DNA from: an uncultured Pseudomonadota bacterium
GTDB taxonomy: Bacteria; Pseudomonadota; Alphaproteobacteria; CACZRW01
Length of the DNA: 5,156 nucleotides
Direction: 5' to 3'
Assembly: GCA_902783675.1 (NCBI GenBank)
Contig: CACZRW010000161.1
Coordinates: forward strand, 1 to 5,156
Shown: one piece after another, positions 1-5,156 of the stretch
Numbering within the stretch: the stretch's first letter is position 1
How the letters are laid out: each line of letters starts with the position of its first letter
Program-made: the position numbers and the translations under genes
Notes under the pieces: model-generated
What the model was told of the DNA's origin: nothing
Database searches by the model: none
What the model saw: the letters and a program-made list of their open reading frames with translations, nothing else

Positions 1-83
1 AGGGCAACACCCTCGAATCCCTCATGACATACTGCGACAGCGAGCGCCTCGAAACAAAACAAACAAGAAAAATAGGATTTTAG
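1..83 (+). CDS. C-terminal end of an unidentified protein (partial, 5' end outside window)
   Basis: The first whole codon is at 3 and the frame ends at a TAG at 81-83. The 26 visible residues run GNTLESLMTYCDSERL and then a lysine/threonine-rich tail ending KIGF. I chose this frame over the others because its codons look coding (ggc, aac, acc, ctc, tac, tgc, gac, agc) and its peptide is balanced. Frame 1 stops after eight codons, and frame 2 gives an arginine/lysine-rich peptide unlike a real C-terminus. I do not recognise the family, and 26 residues are too few to assign a function. The first 60 bases are about 55% G+C, well above the genes downstream, so this is probably a resident chromosomal gene next to an acquired segment. 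That last point is inference. Confidence 0.55.
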   Translation, partial: GNTLESLMTYCDSERLETKQTRKIGF

Positions 84-91
84 TTTTTCTA

Positions 92-117
92 ATGATTGTT
101 TATAGTAAATAAATCAT
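92..117 (+). terminator. AT-rich hairpin, possible terminator of the upstream gene
   Basis: ATGATT (92-97) pairs with AATCAT (112-117). Inside that stem, TTTA (99-102) pairs with TAAA (106-109) around a 3-base loop, leaving a small internal bulge. It lies 8 bases after the stop of the leftmost gene, where a terminator would be expected. The stem is nearly all A/T and no clear U-tract follows, so it would be weak. It could equally be a chance palindrome in AT-rich DNA. Confidence 0.3.
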
Positions 118-153
118 ATTCTGGGCATCTGAGGTAAAAAAGCACAACTTTTC

Positions 154-184
154 TTGCGACTTCAAATAATAATCTTTATATTTG
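154..184 (+). promoter_or_regulatory. Bacteroidetes-type sigma-ABfr promoter for the small ORF and probably the DUF262 operon
   Basis: TATATTTG at 177-184 matches the Bacteroidetes -7 consensus TAnnTTTG exactly. A TTG at 154-156 lies 20 bases upstream, the spacing expected for the -33 element. Transcription would begin about 5-8 bases after the TTTG, leaving a leader of about 20 bases before the ATG at 211. I found no equally good promoter between 403 and 447, so this one may drive all three downstream genes. Confidence 0.7.
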
Positions 185-210
185 CAATCGAAACTTAAAA
201 CAAAGAGCCG

Positions 211-402
211 ATGAGCAGAGTATTTCGTATAACGCCAAAGCGTATAAAGCGGGTAAACGGAACAGTGTTAACCCCTGATATGGTTATCACCGTTACCACT
301 CGCCAACATACCACTGACCTATTCTATAATGGTGCTGTGGAGATCCAGGAGCAATATATGCGCATGTTCCAATTTGACTATAAACGTGCCAACTGCTCCT
401 AG
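211..402 (+). CDS. Small conserved Bacteroidales hypothetical protein, apparently cut short by an amber codon
   Basis: This encodes 63 residues with a basic N-terminus (MSRVFRITPKRIKRVNG), a central TPDMVITVTTRQHTT stretch and a C-terminal part ending YMRMFQFDYKRANCS. I recognise it from memory as a short protein family common in gut Bacteroidales, where a similar MSxVFxITPKR start and an FYNGAVEI core recur. No function is known to me. There is no signal peptide, membrane segment or cysteine cluster. The start is supported by the promoter about 30 bases upstream and by the conserved N-terminus. The frame stays open after the TAG at 400-402 for nine more codons (YDFDFVKLD) and then reaches TAA at 430-432. 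The ancestral gene therefore probably covered 211-432 and encoded about 73 residues. It is the first gene of a likely transcript with the DUF262 pair, beginning 45 bases (or 15 from the TAA) before it. Whether it takes part in the same system is unknown. Confidence 0.75.
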   Translation: MSRVFRITPKRIKRVNGTVLTPDMVITVTTRQHTTDLFYNGAVEIQEQYMRMFQFDYKRANCS

Positions 403-432
403 TATGATTTTGATTTCGTGAAGTTGGACTAA
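400..432 (+). other. In-frame tail of the small gene beyond its amber stop
   Basis: TAG at 400-402 is followed in the same frame by codons for YDFDFVKLD and a TAA at 430-432. The acidic/aromatic tail fits the C-terminus I recall for this family (a DF-x-F-x-x-LD-like end). A single base change (for example CAG or AAG to TAG) would explain the stop. Readthrough or a sequencing error are alternatives. Confidence 0.55.
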
Positions 433-447
433 TATGTAATAAAAGCT

Positions 448-2376
448 ATGAATAACTTAGAACTAAAGTCTATCGAAGACTTACAAGACATGTCATTCTT
501 TATTCCTGCCTATCAACGTGGATATAGATGGTCTACGCGACAAGTAGAAGATCTACTAAACGATATTGCTGAATTTATCAATAATGGAGCAAAAGGCATC
601 TATTGCATTCAGCCGCTTGTTGTTTTAGAGAGAAAAGAGGACGACGTAATTGAGCGAATAAAACAAGCTAATAACATAGATACCATTAAGAAGCTCTTGA
701 AAGGCATGTGGGAAGTGGTTGATGGTCAACAACGTCTCACAACTATAAAACTGATTCTGTATGGATTAGGTATGACCTCCTACACCATAGAATATGAGAC
801 TCGTCAGGGAAGTGCTGAATACATAGAAAAGTTACATGGTGATACCATTAACAAAGACTATGAGAGTAATATAGATTACTACTATATGTGGAATGCGTAC
901 CGTACTATCAAGTGTTGGCTTGGTCAACATCATGATATAGACATTACTAACGTTTTGTTGAAACAAGTCAAATTTATATGGTATGAAACTAACGATGTTA
1001 ATCCTAAAGAAGTCTTTACACGTTTGAATATAGGAAAGATATCATTAACAAATGCAGAATTGGTTAAGGCTTTACTATTAAACAAGTCTAACTTCAATCA
1101 GTATATCAATGATGACACTTATATAAAAGTGTTACAGCAAGAGATCGCAATGCAGTGGGACATAATAGAATACGCTCTGCAATCGCGTGAATTTTGGCTA
1201 TTCTTGAACAACATCGGACAAGAACGCGCAACACGTATCGAGTTGATTTTCTTTCTGATAGCAAAAAATGACGTGTTACATTGTGGCTATGAAGAAGGAT
1301 TAACTGAAACAGATGATTATTTTACTTTCAGATATTTCTGTCGATTCATGTCAAAAGAGATTAAATCCAAGCAATCCAAGAACAAAATCATAAAGATTAT
1401 CTGGGAGAACGTTTTGGAAATCTATCAGACGCTTAAAGAATGGTATGATGATATGGAGTTGTACCATTATATCGGTTTCTTAGTATGTTGCCACGAACCA
1501 GATTTCTTATTTACACTTTACAAAGAATGGAACAAATCAAAATTTAAATCTGAGTTTCGAAATATTTATCTGGTTAATGAAGTAAAACGATGCATTAAGA
1601 ATAAGGACATTGACAATACCATTTATGAAGAAGGAAATGGTGGACCAAAGACTAACTGCCGTCCAATATTGCTATTACATAATGTTCAGACGATTATCAA
1701 TCAGAACAAAGTGCTGAGCCAAAATGAGAAATATAGAGCTGGTGTTTTTTATAAATTTCCTTTCCATCTATATAAATTCGAAGGATGGGACATTGAGCAT
1801 ATTGATTCCAATACGGAAAACCGTCTCAATGACATTCGTTCTCAGCGTGAATGGCTGTTAAACGCCTATTTCGGCTTGCGAAGTGAAGAATATATTGCCA
1901 TACAGGACAGCATTAAAGCTTTCTTTTTGAAGTATCAAGTTAAAAATGATAATGATGTTGACAGAAAGGCAGAAAGGGATAAGGATTTTGATACTATCTA
2001 TAAGCAAATCGTAGAAGAAAAAGCTGTAATTGGCAGGCAGTTATCACTAGAAGAGAAAAACAAACTGTGGAATTTTACTCTTCTCGACGCTTCAACAAAT
2101 AGGAGCTACGGGAATGCTATTTATCCCTCAAAACGAAGAGTTATTATCGGAAAGGAGCAAGGGAAAAAGTATGCTCCCCCCACAATTGATGAAAACGGGA
2201 ATATCATAGATGCCCAAGCAACAGAGGGGCAATCTTCATTTATTCCACCTTGCACGAAGTATGTCTTTATGAAGTATTATGATACGAAAGTATTTGATCC
2301 GAACACATGGAACAGGGATGATGCAGAAGCATATTTAAACGACATTAAGGAAACATTAAAACAATTCTTGTTATGA
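448..2376 (+). CDS. DUF262 protein with C-terminal HNH-like (DUF1524-type) nuclease region; putative type IV restriction subunit
   Basis: 642 residues, probably a cytoplasmic NTP-dependent nuclease acting on foreign or modified DNA. N-terminal DUF262 signatures are all present: IPAYQRGYRW at 19-28, VDGQQRLTTI at 91-100 (the DGQQR nucleotide-handling motif) and FTRLNIGKISLTNAELVKAL at 190-209. A long, mainly helical region follows. Residues 405-413 (RPILLLHNV) and FPFHLYKFEGWDIEHIDS at 437-454 lead into an HNH/His-Me-finger-like module: EHID with H451, then NFTLLDASTNRSYGN at 542-556 with N551 and N556, then YPSKRR at 559-564. In GmrSD, BrxU and SspE, DUF262 works with such a DUF1524/HNH nuclease, so both halves look intact here. 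The ATG at 448 precedes the first conserved motif by about 18 residues, and no Shine-Dalgarno site is seen, as is normal in this phylum. The stop overlaps the next start (ATGA), implying coupled translation. The restriction role is inferred; the domain assignment is from motifs. Confidence 0.88.
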   Translation: MNNLELKSIEDLQDMSFFIPAYQRGYRWSTRQVEDLLNDIAEFINNGAKGIYCIQPLVVLERKEDDVIERIKQANNIDTIKKLLKGMWEVVDGQQRLTTIKLILYGLGMTSYTIEYETRQGSAEYIEKLHGDTINKDYESNIDYYYMWNAYRTIKCWLGQHHDIDITNVLLKQVKFIWYETNDVNPKEVFTRLNIGKISLTNAELVKALLLNKSNFNQYINDDTYIKVLQQEIAMQWDIIEYALQSREFWLFLNNIGQERATRIELIFFLIAKNDVLHCGYEEGLTETDDYFTFRYFCRFMSKEIKSKQSKNKIIKIIWENVLEIYQTLKEWYDDMELYHYIGFLVCCHEPDFLFTLYKEWNKSKFKSEFRNIYLVNEVKRCIKNKDIDNTIYEEGNGGPKTNCRPILLLHNVQTIINQNKVLSQNEKYRAGVFYKFPFHLYKFEGWDIEHIDSNTENRLNDIRSQREWLLNAYFGLRSEEYIAIQDSIKAFFLKYQVKNDNDVDRKAERDKDFDTIYKQIVEEKAVIGRQLSLEEKNKLWNFTLLDASTNRSYGNAIYPSKRRVIIGKEQGKKYAPPTIDENGNIIDAQATEGQSSFIPPCTKYVFMKYYDTKVFDPNTWNRDDAEAYLNDIKETLKQFLL

Positions 2377-4841
2377 CAAATAATAGCAAACTGACTTCTT
2401 TCTGGAATCTCATAAAAGAGAAGAATATCGTTATACCAATCATTCAACGTGATTATGCACAAGGACGTTTTGGTCAAGAATATTTGAGGGAGCGTTTCCT
2501 CAAACAACTGTTCCAATCTCTAAAGAGTGACAAGACTCTGGTTCTAGACTTCGTATACGGGAGTTATGAGAACAACATATTATATCCTCTGGACGGCCAA
2601 CAGCGTCTTACGACCTTATGGCTTCTACATTGGTATCTTTCCTTGTGTACGGGTTTTCTGAACTCAGATAGGGAAGTACTTTCTCATTTTTCCTATGCAA
2701 CTCGTATCTCATCAAGGAGTTTCTGTGAAAAGCTATGTTCTATACAGTACGAATACAACAGAAAAACAGGAAAGGAATACAGTAGGGAAGATAATATCGT
2801 TGCATTCATTAAGAATCAGCATTGGTTCTACACATCTTATGAGCAGGATCCTACTATTCAGTCAATGTTACGAATGCTTGGTGGAACCACCAAAGCAGAC
2901 AAAGACGATAATGATATTGTTGATGGTATAGAGGAAATCTGTGTAAATCTATCACAAGAAACCCTTGCTGGTTATCTAAACAAACTAAAATCCGTAGATT
3001 CACCGATCAAGTTTTATACGCTTGACATGGAAGATAAGAACCTTCCATTGTCAGATGACCTGTATATCAAAATGAATGCACGCGGTAAAGTGCTTACAGA
3101 TTTTGAGAATTTCAAGGTAGATTTGCTCAATTATAAACCAGATGGAGAGAACCTTCTTGTTAATGAAGATGGGAAAACAGAAGATAGTTTTAGCCACCTT
3201 CTTGATACTAAATGGACGGACATATTCTGGTATAACCGTTCACCTGAGCACAAAATTGATGACATTTTCCTCAAATTCCTGAACCGGTATTTCTTAAATT
3301 GGTTCATGGCTCATTATGAAGGTGATGGAAAACCGGAATCCGTCACAGGACATAACTTTTATAAAGCTTTAACTGAGAAGAATGTATCAGGTTATAAAAA
3401 CATCTCTCTCTATGAAAAGGTCCTCAGCACAGAGAGTATAGAGACCCTATATAAATGCATGAATAATCTTCATGCTCTTTATATTCAGATAAAAGAACGA
3501 GACGGTGAAGAAAACTTATCGGATAAGGTTAATCGCCTATTTACTCCCTATTGGAAAGATGTGTCAGAAACTGGTACCAAGTCCCCTCAGTTCTATTTTG
3601 TACCAAAGTATCGTGAAGACTTGTCGATATCTACTATTACAGATCGACAGAGAGTGGCTATGCACGCAGTCTTTATCTATTTGGGAAACTGCAATGTAGT
3701 TCAGGCGGACACGCTACAGTCTTGGATGCATTTCGTATGGAACATATTGGAGAACAGCTATATTGATAGAGAACAGGCTGTAAGTGCAATTAGATTTTTC
3801 GATCAGAGCCTATCATTATTGTCAGATGACACATCCATCAACATGACAGATGATATAACTGGGTATTTAGCATCCATTGACGAAAACAAACTGCCTGGTG
3901 AGATTTTTGGTAAAAAGCAGTTGACAGAAGAAATCCTCAAAGCGAAAAAGAGCCATAAGGATGAAGAATGGAAAGAAAAAATAGAAGATGCTGAGAAATT
4001 GTATTTCTTCAAAGGCGCTATTGCTTTTCTGTTTAATGATGAAAACGGACAGCCAACAGCATGGAATCTCTTTGACCAGAAGCTTGAAAGAGCCAAACAA
4101 ATCTTCGATGCGAATGGATTGAAAGAAGATTATTTAATTGACACACTACAATGCCTCTATAGCTATTGTGATAGCTGGGACGCTCAGTTTTGGTGGTCTC
4201 ACAAAATTTTCAATGGTTTAGCTGCAACATGGAAAGAGAATATCTTGACGCTGGTTGATAGAAACTATCAATACGTTTACGCTTCCCCTGTACATCACAT
4301 TCTTATAGGGGACGGACCAAGGACGGAAATCAATGATGGAAGGATTCGCACTTTATCTAACCGATCTCTAATAGAGTACATTCTTAAACGCAATGAGAAT
4401 AAGAGGGAAATGTATATCCGATGGCCCCATGACGCTTTATACTTCTGTGGAGATAAGCGTGGGGTTCTGCTATCATATACGGATAGAAATAAGGTTATTT
4501 CCGCTATGCTGAAAGACGGTAGGTTCCGACTCAACAACGAAGATGTTTCAATTCCTAGAACAAATCTATTTTGGGGGTTTGATATTGACATGACATTCCA
4601 TCTGGATTCCGGCAAGACTATTTATTTTAGATGGTATAGAGAGAGTAACAACCAAACCTATGATATTTATCTGATGGACGATCAGTGGAATTATAGACAC
4701 AGACCAAATGAAAAATCAGAGGAACAAGGTGATAGAAAGAACTGTTATTGTTTCAATGTCGAGAAAGAATTGCCTAATGTGATAGAAACGATTATCAGTA
4801 AGTTGAAATCTGAACAATCAGATATGGATTCAAACTTATAG
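2373..4841 (+). CDS. Second DUF262 protein without HNH domain, long unknown C-terminal region; partner of the upstream DUF262 nuclease
   Basis: 822 residues, predicted cytoplasmic. DUF262 signatures: IPIIQRDYAQGR at 21-32, DFVYGS at 59-64, PLDGQQRLTTLWLLHW at 72-87, and FYTLDM at 214-219 leading to MNARGKVLTDFENFK at 234-248. This is the DUF262 subtype with QRDYAQGR and TTLWLLHW, clearly different from the upstream paralogue (QRGYRW, TTIKLILY), so the pair did not arise by recent tandem duplication. The middle is helical and includes YFFKGAIAFLF at 544-554 and an FWW at 606-608. The last 90 or so residues look beta-rich (WGFDID at 734-739, then aromatic strands up to YDIYL at 763-767). I find no EHI...N-type HNH signature, so nuclease activity is not expected from this protein alone. 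The 4-base ATGA overlap with the upstream gene argues for a fixed ratio and a shared complex. An NTPase sensor or regulator role is inference. Confidence 0.85.
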   Translation: MTNNSKLTSFWNLIKEKNIVIPIIQRDYAQGRFGQEYLRERFLKQLFQSLKSDKTLVLDFVYGSYENNILYPLDGQQRLTTLWLLHWYLSLCTGFLNSDREVLSHFSYATRISSRSFCEKLCSIQYEYNRKTGKEYSREDNIVAFIKNQHWFYTSYEQDPTIQSMLRMLGGTTKADKDDNDIVDGIEEICVNLSQETLAGYLNKLKSVDSPIKFYTLDMEDKNLPLSDDLYIKMNARGKVLTDFENFKVDLLNYKPDGENLLVNEDGKTEDSFSHLLDTKWTDIFWYNRSPEHKIDDIFLKFLNRYFLNWFMAHYEGDGKPESVTGHNFYKALTEKNVSGYKNISLYEKVLSTESIETLYKCMNNLHALYIQIKERDGEENLSDKVNRLFTPYWKDVSETGTKSPQFYFVPKYREDLSISTITDRQRVAMHAVFIYLGNCNVVQADTLQSWMHFVWNILENSYIDREQAVSAIRFFDQSLSLLSDDTSINMTDDITGYLASIDENKLPGEIFGKKQLTEEILKAKKSHKDEEWKEKIEDAEKLYFFKGAIAFLFNDENGQPTAWNLFDQKLERAKQIFDANGLKEDYLIDTLQCLYSYCDSWDAQFWWSHKIFNGLAATWKENILTLVDRNYQYVYASPVHHILIGDGPRTEINDGRIRTLSNRSLIEYILKRNENKREMYIRWPHDALYFCGDKRGVLLSYTDRNKVISAMLKDGRFRLNNEDVSIPRTNLFWGFDIDMTFHLDSGKTIYFRWYRESNNQTYDIYLMDDQWNYRHRPNEKSEEQGDRKNCYCFNVEKELPNVIETIISKLKSEQSDMDSNL

Positions 4842-4900
4842 CTTCTCTTCAGTAAACCTTCTTCAAGGAAACAACCAGATAAGAAATTTGGATAAAAGCA

Positions 4901-4999
4901 ATGCTCACCTACATCTCCGACTCCACCCATTACAAAGAAGTGCTTTCACAAGTTTTACATGTGAAGGAGTCTTTGTGGATTGGGACGGCTGATATTTAG
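4901..4999 (+). pseudogene. N-terminal remnant of a phospholipase D-like (PLD) family gene
   Basis: The ATG at 4901 opens 32 codons ending at TAG 4997-4999. The peptide contains ISDSTHYKEVLSQVLHVK followed by ESLWIGTADI. From memory, this strongly resembles the start of a PLD-like protein family of Bacteroidales, whose members continue GTADIKDLY and carry HKD-type catalytic motifs much further on. Here the match stops right after GTADI, the next codons do not fit in any frame, and no HKD motif follows, so only the extreme N-terminus survives. It lies 59 bases after the DUF262 operon and 22 bases before the HAD gene. A deletion or recombination joint at about 4996-5000 would explain it. A real 32-aa peptide is the less likely alternative. 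Confidence 0.55.
4943..4967 (+). repeat. Inverted repeat inside the PLD remnant
   Basis: CTTTCACA (4943-4950) pairs with TGTGAAGG (4960-4967) across a 9-base loop, with one G-T wobble. No U-tract follows, so it is not a textbook terminator, although it could slow transcription between the DUF262 operon and the HAD gene. It lies within codons for the remnant's SQVLHVK segment, so it may be incidental. Confidence 0.3.
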
Positions 5000-5021
5000 A
5001 AACCCAAATAGGAATGGTGCA

Positions 5022-5156
5022 ATGGAAAAATATCTTTTCTTGGACTTCGATGGGGTTCTGAATACTGAACACTACCAGAACTTGCTTTACCATGAGGGTA
5101 AGGCTTTGCAAGATGAATATGGAGCGTATTTTGACCCTGAATCGGTGGAACAATTA
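5022..5156 (+). CDS. HAD-superfamily protein, N-terminal part (runs off window)
   Basis: 45 codons are visible and open to the window edge. The protein begins MEKYLFLDFDGVLNTEHYQ, a classic HAD motif I: the DFDGV segment supplies the nucleophile Asp (D9) and the general acid Asp (D11). YLFLDFDGVLNT followed by a tyrosine-rich stretch and FDPESVEQL fits the HAD group annotated as 'HAD domain in Swiss Army Knife RNA repair proteins' (PF18143 type), often present as a stand-alone protein in Bacteroidales. Members are predicted phosphatases or nucleic-acid-end phosphatases, and the substrate cannot be told from this fragment. The ATG at 5022 is chosen because the hydrophobic strand before DFDGV starts right after it. 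Another ATG at 5014 is in a different frame and closes after 15 codons. No clear promoter was found in the 180-base spacer upstream. Confidence 0.85.
   Translation, partial: MEKYLFLDFDGVLNTEHYQNLLYHEGKALQDEYGAYFDPESVEQL

Noticed and set aside
405..412. TGATTTTG as a possible -7 element giving the DUF262 operon its own promoter
   Set aside because: It misses the consensus at the second base, and the nearest TTTG upstream (373-376) is 28 bases away, too far for a -33 element. It also lies in the coding tail of the small gene.
4295..4615. 106-codon reverse-strand open frame inside the 822-aa gene
   Set aside because: It lies wholly within a gene with strong family motifs on the other strand, is rich in Ser/Leu/Arg as antisense shadows usually are, and has no promoter.
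4857..4868. CCTT-cttc-AAGG as a terminator after the DUF262 operon
   Set aside because: The stem is only four base pairs and no U-tract follows.
4883..4890. GAAATTTG as a possible -7 promoter element for the PLD remnant
   Set aside because: It misses the TAnnTTTG consensus at the first base and has no TTG at the proper distance upstream.
400..4999. Whole-window TAG stop-codon recoding
   Set aside because: TAG also ends the leftmost gene and the 822-aa protein, with no conserved continuation noticed. The sequence after the TAG at 4997 does not continue the PLD-like family.
70..5013. Shared 8-mer AAATAGGA at 70-77 and 5006-5013, as possible attachment-site repeats
   Set aside because: Eight bases shared between two AT-rich spacers of this size are expected by chance about one time in two or three. 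The flanks do not match and no integrase is visible.
4905..5153. 82-codon reverse-strand open frame across the right end
   Set aside because: It is antisense to the PLD remnant and to the HAD gene start, which have recognisable protein motifs. Its own peptide is low in acidic residues and resembles nothing I know.

Overview
The window looks like Bacteroidales chromosomal DNA (Bacteroides/Prevotella/Parabacteroides type). Three things point that way: the AT-rich genes lack Shine-Dalgarno sites, a promoter matches the Bacteroidetes -33 TTG / -7 TAnnTTTG form, and I recognise several proteins as typical of gut Bacteroidales. No rRNA, tRNA, CRISPR array, IS element or integrase is visible.

Layout, all on the + strand. 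(1) 1-83 is the C-terminal tail of an unidentified gene, clearly GC-richer than what follows. (2) 84-210 is a non-coding gap with an AT-rich hairpin and a good Bacteroidetes promoter. (3) 211-402 encodes a small basic 63-aa protein of unknown function. An in-frame amber codon seems to have cut about ten residues from its end, because the frame stays open to 432 with a plausible tail. (4) 448-2376 encodes a 642-aa DUF262 protein with a C-terminal HNH-like (DUF1524-type) nuclease region. (5) 2373-4841 overlaps it by an ATGA and encodes an 822-aa second DUF262 protein with no HNH signature and a different, long C-terminal half. (6) 4842-5021 is a spacer holding a 32-codon remnant that reads like the N-terminus of a phospholipase D-like family protein, broken at a sharp point. 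(7) 5022-5156 is the start of a HAD-type protein that runs off the window.

The centre of interest is the coupled pair of DUF262 genes. DUF262 (a ParB/sulfiredoxin-like NTPase fold) with an HNH/DUF1524 domain is the architecture of type IV modification-dependent restriction enzymes such as GmrSD and BrxU, and of SspE. Here one protein carries both parts and its translationally coupled partner carries only the NTPase-like part plus an unknown C-terminal region. I infer a two-protein anti-phage restriction system in which the first subunit cuts and the second senses or regulates. The composition step on the left, the broken gene on the right and the HAD gene next to it suggest an accessory (defence) island between older chromosomal genes. 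The function has not been shown by anything in the sequence alone.
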